From Acidobacteriaceae bacterium (GTDB lineage Bacteria; Acidobacteriota; Terriglobia; Terriglobales; Acidobacteriaceae): a stretch of DNA of 64,000 bases. Each line of letters begins with the position of its first letter. The stretch's first letter is position 1. Shown here piece after piece: positions 36,804-44,752 of this stretch. The notes beneath the pieces were generated by a model. It did not search any database. It was given only the letters and a program-made list of their open reading frames with translations, and was not told the origin of the DNA. The stretch covers positions 125,838 through 189,837 of the forward strand of contig PLHW01000044.1 of assembly GCA_003139095.1 (NCBI GenBank), read 5' to 3'. The translations under genes and the position numbers were made by a program.

Positions 36804-38711
36804 TCACGCGGTCGCTTGAACCGCCACGGTCGTCATCTCGTTACCTTCTTCGGGTTCATCGGGGCTCTGGATCTTGCCATCCAGACTTTGCAGCGCTATC
36901 GCCAGGAAAGAAGTCCAGATCTGCTCGCGCTGATACCGGAACTGCTGTGCGGCGGTTTCCTCGTCAATCTCGAGTTCAGCTTTGGCCAAGGCAATCAAGA
37001 GCACATCCAGCGCTTGCTTGGCTTTATACCCGCCCAACAGGCTCACGAGTTCGCCGTAACAAAGAGAATAGAACGGATGCAGACGGTTCACCCAAACAAC
37101 GATCTGCAGGCCCATCCATTCTGGCCGATAGAATGGGCCGTGCGAGTCATCGAAAAAATCGATGCGAAACGGCCTCCGCTTGGCTTCTTGGTCTAGATTT
37201 TTCTTTACCTCTTCAATTGATTGCTGCGTAATTGCTGCCCGTTTCTTGGCCTCTTGTTCTACATGCTCTCGGGCCTCGGGTTTCAGTCGGTCGGGTACGG
37301 TGATTTTCTTACCCACGATGACCGGCACGGCGGCGGCGGCCTCCTCTGCTGGGGTTGGAGAGCTAGAGGTCTGTGCCTTTTCCGTCTTCCGCTTCTCATT
37401 CTCTAGGTGCCGGGTCTGTTCTTGCCAGGCGTTCTCTCTCTGTAGAAGCGAATCGATACCCTCTTGTGTCAGCAGTCGCCAGAAGTCTTCCACCGGACGA
37501 ACGCGTTGTTTGTCATTCGTAATTCCAAATGCCTCGTCGAACTCTGGGCCAAACTTGACTTCGATGCCCCAGTGGTACGCGTAGCTTTGTAACAGCGGCC
37601 AGTTACCCAGCCCACTCGACACATCACGGGAGGATCGCGGAAATGCGTCCAACGTCTCAATCTCGCGGCCAGCCCGCACGAATGACATGCCACGTCGTGA
37701 TTGCCGGATTTCGAACCGGCGACGCGCCTCGTCAGGGGCATCCTTTGCATTCTTGCCTCCGACCACGAAACCGTACGGCAGCCGCGCGACTCGGAGGTGG
37801 AATGATCCCACTGCAAGCAGGTTGGGATCACTGCGGTCAATTTGAACCTCATCCGTAATCTTCTCCAAGTGAAGGCCACCTGTTAGGCCGTCACGGTAGT
37901 ATTTTGCGGAGATTGTCTTCTCCTCCATTTTTGTCGCGCCGCCCTGCTCGGGAGCCATGTAGTAACGCCCACGGGGATCAAGGAAAAGCGGATCGACCGG
38001 TTCCACCTTCGTGCCATCAACCCGTAGTTTCTTGTTGTCGAGGAGGTACCGGTAGGTCACCCCAAAATCATCGACTAGGTGCTCGGCGAGCGTGCGCACG
38101 GTCTTGTACGTTAGGCGGTCTGGATTCCTCCAGACAACAACCGTTCCATGATCAAATGCGCTTCCCTCCTTCTTTAAATGTTTTTTCACAAACGCCGGAA
38201 GTTCTCCCGTTGTGGGCTCTGGGATTGTTTGGTGGGTGTAGTCGTCATATTCGTCCAGATTGAGCCACGCTTTTGTAATCGAGTCGTTTTTCCCGATGCG
38301 GGTGTAGACCTCAACCACCTTGGTCTGGTTGATCGATGCATTCGGGAGGCCAAACCCGAACTTTCCAATAAAGTTAGGGTCGTCGAAATGAGTTCCGCCA
38401 CCCCAACTGAGGGCGAATCGAGCCATCGTAGGCAGCATGCCCGAGCCGTTATCAATGAAGGCCACGGCGGAGACAATCTGACGTGTACCGTTGGCATTCG
38501 TCTCAAAGACGATATCGACCGTTGAGGCGCCGGCTTCGAACGCGTTATCCACGATTTCACGAGCCGCGACCGCCGTGTTCCGATAGCCGTTTTGCCGCTG
38601 AGAGGCAAGGGCCCGCTTTGTATTAAAAAGCGGGAATGTGAACTTCTTGGGAAGTTGGGCGAGGTATTTCTTCTGGCGCTCAATTTCATTGAGCAATTGA
38701 TCGGTGGACAT
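36804..38711 (-). CDS. GHKL (MORC/MutL-like) ATPase 1
   Basis: I place the start at ATG 38711, with AAGGAG upstream, giving 635 residues; the ORF-track start is 53 residues too far out. The ATP-binding fold is clear: AREIVDNAFEAGAS, FIDNGSGMLP and GKFGFGLPNASINQ. Downstream are FVRAGREIE and FGITNDKQRVRP, equivalent to the S5-domain Lys motif of MutL/MORC. A long charged coiled-coil follows at about 410-480, then a C-terminal domain shared in outline with ATPase 2. It is first in the island and separated from the rest by a hairpin. Likely role: ATP-driven clamp on invading DNA (inference). Confidence 0.82.
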   Translation of the reverse strand: MSTDQLLNEIERQKKYLAQLPKKFTFPLFNTKRALASQRQNGYRNTAVAAREIVDNAFEAGASTVDIVFETNANGTRQIVSAVAFIDNGSGMLPTMARFALSWGGGTHFDDPNFIGKFGFGLPNASINQTKVVEVYTRIGKNDSITKAWLNLDEYDDYTHQTIPEPTTGELPAFVKKHLKKEGSAFDHGTVVVWRNPDRLTYKTVRTLAEHLVDDFGVTYRYLLDNKKLRVDGTKVEPVDPLFLDPRGRYYMAPEQGGATKMEEKTISAKYYRDGLTGGLHLEKITDEVQIDRSDPNLLAVGSFHLRVARLPYGFVVGGKNAKDAPDEARRRFEIRQSRRGMSFVRAGREIETLDAFPRSSRDVSSGLGNWPLLQSYAYHWGIEVKFGPEFDEAFGITNDKQRVRPVEDFWRLLTQEGIDSLLQRENAWQEQTRHLENEKRKTEKAQTSSSPTPAEEAAAAVPVIVGKKITVPDRLKPEAREHVEQEAKKRAAITQQSIEEVKKNLDQEAKRRPFRIDFFDDSHGPFYRPEWMGLQIVVWVNRLHPFYSLCYGELVSLLGGYKAKQALDVLLIALAKAELEIDEETAAQQFRYQREQIWTSFLAIALQSLDGKIQSPDEPEEGNEMTTVAVQATA

Positions 38712-38941
38712 TCTGATTCTCCTTGGCGGCTCTTGGCCGCAGCGATCAAGGCGGCTGTGTTTACCGCCCCTAATAGCATATGTACTCCAAGTTGAGCGTT
38801 CGAGCGGCGCCGAGAACGCGGTGAGCGGGGACACTAAGAATCGTCTATCGGCTAAGCCTAACCGGAACAATGGGGTCCGGTGCCGACTTGCGACCGGCTT
38901 CAGATCGGCGCTTACGCTTAAAACTGCGTTTCAGGGTTGAT

Positions 38942-38971
38942 TTGTAAAAAAGATGACGAACGCTGTATACG
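38942..38971 (+). promoter_or_regulatory. Possible promoter of HEPN-like gene
   Basis: TTGTAA and TATACG are spaced by 18 bp on the plus strand, each a 4/6 match. It lies about 170 bp before the HEPN-like gene in the divergent region with ATPase 1. Weak evidence. Confidence 0.35.
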
Positions 38972-39138
38972 CGAGAGGACAATAGCAGTTTGAGCCACCT
39001 GTCTCGAGTGCGTCGGTTTCATAGGAACAAACAGACCGTTTGGGCTCGAAAACAATTATGCTTCCATGGAAAGCGCAAGCCCCATTCGCTGGCATAGCAC
39101 CTTTTGAAAAACGAACTCATTGTTGCTTCAGGAGTGTT

Positions 39139-40653
39139 ATGCCCCGTAGACGCGGTCAACAACGATTGATGGCGATGTCTCTCCATAGCGCCAATGACCC
39201 GGTCGTCAGCGCCTCACAAACGACTTCGCCGCTCACAAAGGTTGTCGCCCTATGGGCACCCCGTCAATTCCTTACTTCAACAGGAATTGATGTGAAGGGA
39301 TTGCTTTCGGACGTGAACCGCAAAGTGGAGCAGAGGGGATTCATCCTGTGGGATGGACAGATTTTGGTCCATCCGATATCGGCAACAGAATGGCTTGACG
39401 AAATCTTTGAAGGTGACCATCCTTTCGAGCCCATAGCCAAGCGGCAGTGGGAATCCGAGCAGAAGGCATACTTCGGACTAGAGAACCCCTACCAGATGTG
39501 CGAAGACCGGGCCATCTATACCCAGTCGCACATTGTGGCACGGGTTCCCGATTCATACCTGGCACCAACTGAGCGAATAGCTGCAATACTCCATGGAGAA
39601 AAGGACGAATACTATTTCTATTGCACTTGCCACCAGGCGGACGTGGTGTATACCACCCATCGACGATTGCTGTGCATGGGTTGTGGTGCACTGCACGTTG
39701 TGCTTCGCGAGCCAGTTCTAATTCCGCCCAAGCAGCTTCTGTCGACGCAGGATTGGATCGACCTGTTTGATGATGGTGGAACCCGCAGAGATGAGCCCGT
39801 CGATCTTTCGATTCTGGATTTCCAGGACGTGGAAAACAGCGAGACGATTTGGACAACAGAACAGTGGGCGGATGCGAAACACAGGTTTATATTCTTCGCG
39901 CGGTCATCGCCGGAGGTAATTGAGGAAGCTATACGCGGCACCGAAGCCGATGCGTCGATATTTCTTGAAGCCGGCTTTCGTCTAGCTGCTACGTCGCCGC
40001 CACCGGCGCATCAGATAGCCCCGGACTCCGTTGACATCAGTCTGATAGAGAATGCATCCCACTGCTTAGAAGACGGCGTTTCATCCTACTTGGAATCTCG
40101 AAAGCGTTCTTCAGAACTGGTGAGTGCTGTACCTTTGATTTATCGCGCCATTGAATTGCTTCTGAAGGCGCGGCTGGAGGAACTAGACCCTGCAGGCCTC
40201 TCAGATCACCCAAATAACCCGACAGTAATTCTGCGTCTTGCTGCGGCAGGTGTTTGCTTGCCAGAGGACGAACGCGGGCACATCAACCAGCTACGCCGAA
40301 TGCGCAACAGTCTGCAGCACGGAACCGCGTCATTAAATCATCGACAAGGATTAACGATGTGCAGAAATGCCCTGCTGTTCGTTGATAGATTTGTTAGCGA
40401 TGAACTGGGTCTCTGGTTGGGAGACGCTCTCGCACCCGATGATTGGTATCAATTGCTTGCGATTCCACAAATAAACCAAAGAGCTGAACGGAATATCGGA
40501 CCGCGGTTGGACGCCATAGGAAAAGATCCTAATGCGTCCATTGCTCGTTGCGAGCGCTGTAAGCGAGACACAGTCGTTCGCCCGCACCCCAAGACTGGGT
40601 CGTCATGTATCTTCTGTGGGCATATTCCTGTCTCATCTGGGAAAGGAGAGTGA
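39139..40653 (+). CDS. HEPN-like putative RNase with two zinc ribbons
   Basis: From ATG 39139 (AGGAG upstream) the protein has 504 residues. A cysteine cluster (CTCHQ...CMGCG) lies near residue 170 and another (CERCKRD...CIFCG) at the C-terminus; both look like zinc ribbons. Between them at about 310-420 is a helical domain with IYRAIELLLKARLEE and RRMRNSLQHG. The R-N-x-x-x-H spacing there is the catalytic motif of HEPN ribonucleases, common toxins in defence systems. It is transcribed divergently from ATPase 1, so it may be a linked effector. HEPN assignment is by motif only. Confidence 0.6.
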   Translation: MPRRRGQQRLMAMSLHSANDPVVSASQTTSPLTKVVALWAPRQFLTSTGIDVKGLLSDVNRKVEQRGFILWDGQILVHPISATEWLDEIFEGDHPFEPIAKRQWESEQKAYFGLENPYQMCEDRAIYTQSHIVARVPDSYLAPTERIAAILHGEKDEYYFYCTCHQADVVYTTHRRLLCMGCGALHVVLREPVLIPPKQLLSTQDWIDLFDDGGTRRDEPVDLSILDFQDVENSETIWTTEQWADAKHRFIFFARSSPEVIEEAIRGTEADASIFLEAGFRLAATSPPPAHQIAPDSVDISLIENASHCLEDGVSSYLESRKRSSELVSAVPLIYRAIELLLKARLEELDPAGLSDHPNNPTVILRLAAAGVCLPEDERGHINQLRRMRNSLQHGTASLNHRQGLTMCRNALLFVDRFVSDELGLWLGDALAPDDWYQLLAIPQINQRAERNIGPRLDAIGKDPNASIARCERCKRDTVVRPHPKTGSSCIFCGHIPVSSGKGE

Positions 40654-40800
40654 AGGCTTGGGCCATCGCCGTGGTCCCTCGGGTAGTCAAACGAGATCGA
40701 CGCTAAAGTTGCACGTTCCAGTGTTTGTCCGGATTCTTGAGTTCCCGACGGGATCGTTTGTGCGGCCGCGGCCGCGCGGACCCTTCTGGAGGGGGCGTTC

Positions 40801-41556
40801 ATGAACTTCGGGTTCGCCAAGAGACGTGAACGGCAACTACGATCCTTGCGGCGCATTTACGCGGAGATCGGCGAGTGGAATCGCGATCGCGAGGCAGTAC
40901 CCCGAATCCTGACTGCACTAAATCCTTGTGCTGATCTGGCTATAGTCGCCGAAGCAATTGGCCCGAAGACGGTTCGGCTCTCAGGTGTTAACTATTTCCG
41001 CGCTGATGGACGACTGGGAGGCACGGGCAGATACCTCGACAAAATGCTGCTTCCGCTCGGGTTCACCGTCTACCCCTCTTCGGACGTCAAACTCGCCAGT
41101 GGGGCGGTCATTCAAGCAGCCTTAGGCTCACAAAGACAAACAGCCTACTGCACCGACCTTTGCCCGGAGTTCCCCGGATACGTTTCCTTACAACGAAGCG
41201 ACAAGACCAAGGCGTCGATCAAGCGACCTAGCCTGCGCAGGGTCAAGGAAGCCCTTAAGTGCGCCTTTCTGGAAAGAGAGCTTGAGGTCGTCAAGCCGAA
41301 GGTGATTTTGCTGCTGGGGGCAGCAGCATACACCACTTTTTACACGCACTTCTTGAAGAGATCGAGTTTGCTGACCCTACAAGTGGTTGTTGACGATTTG
41401 GGATCACATCTAGCGAACTATAAAACATCGGTCGTCGTGCCGTTCCTGCACCCGAGTCCTGCGAGTCCTTTGTTTCTGAGATGGTTTACGAACTTCAAAA
41501 ACGCGCCGATGAAAAGCACGCTTGTTCGCTGCATTCGACCGCAACTAAAATCTTAG
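40801..41556 (+). CDS. Uracil-DNA-glycosylase-superfamily protein
   Basis: The 251-residue protein has the order of UDG-fold motifs: AIVAEAIGP near the start, SGVNYFRADGRLGGTGRYLDKML (motif around the Pro/Phe/Gly-rich loop), YCTDLCPEFPG, the beta strand VKPKVILLLGAAA, and a late HPSPAS that matches the catalytic-loop histidine. It may remove uracil or another damaged base. It follows the HEPN-like gene on the same strand after about 150 bp. Whether it belongs to the defence island or to the earlier repair theme cannot be decided. The cysteines needed for the Fe-S cluster of family 4 are not evident. Confidence 0.7.
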   Translation: MNFGFAKRRERQLRSLRRIYAEIGEWNRDREAVPRILTALNPCADLAIVAEAIGPKTVRLSGVNYFRADGRLGGTGRYLDKMLLPLGFTVYPSSDVKLASGAVIQAALGSQRQTAYCTDLCPEFPGYVSLQRSDKTKASIKRPSLRRVKEALKCAFLERELEVVKPKVILLLGAAAYTTFYTHFLKRSSLLTLQVVVDDLGSHLANYKTSVVVPFLHPSPASPLFLRWFTNFKNAPMKSTLVRCIRPQLKS

Positions 41557-41750
41557 AAGGCGCGTTTACCCATTCCCGCATGTCGACAGCTTTCCGCACT
41601 CCTTAGCATGTCCAACCGCACAGTCCAATTGCTCGAGATGGTGAGGGCAGGCACACTTAGTGTTCAGAGTTCTACCGCCGGGAAGTAGCTGGAATTGTCG
41701 TTCTAGAAGAACCGTGTGTAATGACCTGCCAGCTACGCACGATCCGTTGA

Positions 41751-42083
41751 TTACTCTTCTCGAGAGACGAGCATCAGGCGGTAATACCTTCGCAGCTGTT
41801 TGACATCGTTGGTCTCGGCGAGTCGGTGGACCTTAGCGCGTAGCTGTTCAAGGCTGTCGTCCACGCCTTCGAAGAAGAAAAGGTCACTCATGGACACGTT
41901 TAATGCTTTAGCTAACTTCTTCATTCTTTCCCAGGATGGGGTCTTAATGCGCCCGGTTTCGACGTGTCCGACATACTGGGGACCGGCACCGATCATCTCC
42001 GAGAGCTTGGGTTGGGTGAGTCCCTCTGCCTCACGGAGTCTCGCGAGCTGCCTGCGGAACGATACTCCCAAATCTCGGCTCAT
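41751..42083 (-). CDS. XRE-family HTH regulator
   Basis: From Met at 42083 the product is about 110 residues. It has a Cro/C1-type helix-turn-helix (LREAEGLTQPKLSEMIGAGPQYVGHVETG) followed by a short helical tail. It probably binds DNA as a dimer. The upstream Met at 42119 is an alternative start. Its target is unknown; candidate neighbours are the defence island and the sigma/receptor cluster. Confidence 0.8.
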   Translation of the reverse strand: MSRDLGVSFRRQLARLREAEGLTQPKLSEMIGAGPQYVGHVETGRIKTPSWERMKKLAKALNVSMSDLFFFEGVDDSLEQLRAKVHRLAETNDVKQLRRYYRLMLVSREE

Positions 42084-42212
42084 CGCAACCCAACCTACTA
42101 GCCCAGAGCACTCAATCAAAGGTCATCAGAGATATGCTTGACAGTCACAAATATGCGTATTAGATATATAAAGGGTTGGATTTCATGCGCCAGATGGCAT
42201 CCCGAGCCTTAT

Positions 42213-42479
42213 CTAGCGGCGAGAGTAGAAACGAGAATTTTCCATTCGGCGCATCATTTCGGTTGGACTGACTCGGAACGCCCGTGAAAACCGAACGATT
42301 GTTTTGAGAGTCGGACTTTGCACACCCCGCTCAATAGCGCTCAGTTGAGTTCTATCAATGCCGAACTTGACGTAGACGTCCAATTGGGAGAGTCCCGCCT
42401 CCTTACGAATCTCGCGCAGAACAATTCCGAAGGCTTTTTCAGGGCCTGACCGAGGTTGAATTTGCCGATTGTGCGGCAT
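42213..42479 (-). CDS. Second XRE-family HTH regulator
   Basis: The product (about 88 residues from Met 42479; 101 from 42518) is a compact Cro/C1 domain with LREIRKEAGLSQLDVYVKFGIDRTQLSAIERG. There is almost nothing outside the HTH. It shares the strand with the first XRE gene, 129 bp upstream, and diverges from the ECF sigma gene. It could regulate that gene or itself. Confidence 0.8.
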   Translation of the reverse strand: MPHNRQIQPRSGPEKAFGIVLREIRKEAGLSQLDVYVKFGIDRTQLSAIERGVQSPTLKTIVRFSRAFRVSPTEMMRRMENSRFYSRR

Positions 42480-42600
42480 TGAGGATTCAAGTGTGGTGGG
42501 ATGATGGATAAAAGCCAACGGGGAAAACCCATCACTTTGAGGAGTTCATAAGATCGGCAAGGCTTGCTGCTGCGGCTCATTAAGCGATTGGAGGAGGAAC

Positions 42601-43284
42601 GTGGATAATTCTGTCGCAGCCCGTTTCCCTTTGCCGCTATCCAACCAGAAAGCGAGGGGCGGCTCTATCGAGGCGGATCAAAAACCGCCTTCAACGGAGG
42701 CCTCCGACGAAGCCCTGATGGCTTTGATCTGCCGGGGCGACAGAGATGCCCTTGCATCCTTGTTCCGCCGCTACGCCCGTATCGTCCGCGGAGTAGCCTA
42801 CCGAGTTTTGCGAGACGTATCCGAGGCAGACGACCTTCTCCAGGACATCTTTCTATTAGTTCACCGTCTCTGCGGAACCTTTGACAGTTCGAAAGGCTCA
42901 GCCCGGTTCTGGATTCTCCAAATGACCTACCGCCGGGCCATCTCGCGACGGCGTTATCTGACTTCCCGTCACTTCTACACCCGCTTGGACCTGGACCAGG
43001 CAGAGAATGAACTGGGCGACCTGCCCTCAAAGTCTGGACGCTACGAGAATTCGAGGGAAGGTGCCCTTGACCGAGAAGAGGCCTTGCAAAGTTGGTGCAA
43101 TGAACTCTCCGAGAGCCAGCAACAAACTCTGCATCTCTTTTTCTTCGAGGGCTACACATTTGAGGAGATCGCTGCCAAACTGGGTCAGACCGTTGGGAAT
43201 GCGAGAAATCACTATTACCGCGGGCTGGACAAGCTGCGGAAGCAGATTTCTGCTGGCAAATTGCCGGGCAAAGAAGCAGTATGA
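42601..43284 (+). CDS. ECF RNA polymerase sigma factor
   Basis: The 227-residue protein starts at GTG with GGAGGAAC directly upstream. Region 2 (LMALICRGDRDALASLFRRYARIV ... EADDLLQDIF) and region 4 (LSESQQQTLHLFFFEGYTFEEIAAKLGQTVGNARNHYYRGLDKLR) are complete. It is followed after 33 bp by a zinc-finger anti-sigma factor, the usual pairing, and then by a TonB-dependent receptor. It likely directs expression of the receptor and perhaps the lasso-like cluster in response to an envelope signal. Confidence 0.92.
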   Translation: MDNSVAARFPLPLSNQKARGGSIEADQKPPSTEASDEALMALICRGDRDALASLFRRYARIVRGVAYRVLRDVSEADDLLQDIFLLVHRLCGTFDSSKGSARFWILQMTYRRAISRRRYLTSRHFYTRLDLDQAENELGDLPSKSGRYENSREGALDREEALQSWCNELSESQQQTLHLFFFEGYTFEEIAAKLGQTVGNARNHYYRGLDKLRKQISAGKLPGKEAV

Positions 43285-43317
43285 TAAAAAGTTCTAGCCA
43301 TCGTAGGAGCGGGTGCG

Positions 43318-44637
43318 TTGTTGCCAAGCGGACCCCATGACGAGTTTTTGGAGCTTTGTGCTGTTTCAACCTCAGGCCAGCTGAGCGAGGAAGAACAGAC
43401 CCGACTCCAGGAACACCTTGCTACTTGCCCCGAGTGCCGTGAGGCTCTCCGGCAGTACGAATCCGTTGTCCACGACGCGATTCCAGCCATCGGAGCCGAG
43501 CAATCATCGCGGATAGACCCTGGTCCTTCCTGGTCCCAGTCGCGCGCGGAGACGGCACTCTTCGAGCGTTTGGCACGGGAAGAAGGCCAACAGCCAGGCG
43601 CCGCCGAACAGAAGAACGGAGTGCCGGCCGCTTTCCGTCGAGTTCTACCGATTGCTCCTGAATCAACATGGCGTCACGTTTGGATGCTGTACGCCGCCGG
43701 AATCCTGCTTTTCATCACGCTTGGACTCTCCGCATACTGGGTCGGCGTGCGGCATGGCACGGATGTTGCAAAAGCTACGCCGCCCGCGACAACGACTCAA
43801 GATAAGCCTGCACTTGCGATTACTCCCTCCCTGGAAGAGCAACTCAGCGACGCAGCTCATGAACGGCAAATTGCCCGTGTCCAGATTACGCAGCGTGATA
43901 AAGCACTCGCAGCTCTCCGCCGGCAACTGGAGCGGCAGTCGGCCGAGATCGACCGCATGAAGGAATCGCAGGACAAGCTGGAGAGTGATTTGCGCACTGG
44001 CGAAGCGGGCAAGCAAGATCTGGTCCAGCAGCGCTCCGAGTTGGGACACAAGCTGGAAGCGGCGCAAGTGGAATCTCACGCACTTCAGCAGCAGGTGGCC
44101 TCACTAACACAGCAGTCGACCGACGAAACTACCCACGCCAAAGCATTGGGGGCCAAAGTCGACGATCTCACTCGTGTGCTTCAGGATCGTGAAGCATCCC
44201 TCGGTCAGCAGGAAGAACTACTGTCCCATGACCGCGACATTCGGGAACTCATGGGTGCCCGTGACCTCTACATCGCAGAGGTCTATGACGTCGGCGACAA
44301 CGGAGCCACGAGAAAACCTTACGGTCGCGTGTTTTGCACGAAGGGAAAGTCCTTGATCTTCTATGCCTACGACCTGGATCAGCAGGAAACGAAGCGTGCG
44401 CAGACTTTTCAGGCATGGGGCCGTCGCGGCCCGGACTTCAAGCAGGCGCTCAATCTCGGCATCTTCTACGAGGACAATGCTGCGAAAAAACGCTGGGTTT
44501 TGAAAATGGACGACCCGAAGACGCTGGCGCAAATCGATGCCGTCTTCGTGACCATTGAACCGCACGGAGGAAGCAATAAGCCGAGCGGGAAACCTCTTCT
44601 GTTCGCCTATCTCCGAGTTAATCCCAACCACCCTTAA
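43318..44637 (+). CDS. Membrane anti-sigma factor with N-terminal zinc finger
   Basis: A TTG start with TAGGAG upstream gives 439 residues. The N-terminal HLATCPECREAL is the zf-HC2 anti-sigma motif that holds the sigma factor. One membrane helix follows at about 121-147 (YAAGILLFITLGLSAYW). The periplasmic part has a long coiled coil (about 170-315) and a C-terminal domain (YGRVFCTKGKSLIFYAYDL ... DAVFVTIEPHGG) similar to the anti-sigma-K/RskA type. It holds the ECF sigma inactive until an outside signal arrives. Confidence 0.85.
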   Translation: MLPSGPHDEFLELCAVSTSGQLSEEEQTRLQEHLATCPECREALRQYESVVHDAIPAIGAEQSSRIDPGPSWSQSRAETALFERLAREEGQQPGAAEQKNGVPAAFRRVLPIAPESTWRHVWMLYAAGILLFITLGLSAYWVGVRHGTDVAKATPPATTTQDKPALAITPSLEEQLSDAAHERQIARVQITQRDKALAALRRQLERQSAEIDRMKESQDKLESDLRTGEAGKQDLVQQRSELGHKLEAAQVESHALQQQVASLTQQSTDETTHAKALGAKVDDLTRVLQDREASLGQQEELLSHDRDIRELMGARDLYIAEVYDVGDNGATRKPYGRVFCTKGKSLIFYAYDLDQQETKRAQTFQAWGRRGPDFKQALNLGIFYEDNAAKKRWVLKMDDPKTLAQIDAVFVTIEPHGGSNKPSGKPLLFAYLRVNPNHP

Positions 44638-44752
44638 GTCTCAAGTCTTTCTTCGTTGATTCGTTCTAGAATCGATCCAGCTGATAAAAACGGCGGGGCT
44701 TCCTGCGAATAACTGAAGAGCGGCTGAATTTCATTTTTCGCGGAGAACTGAT

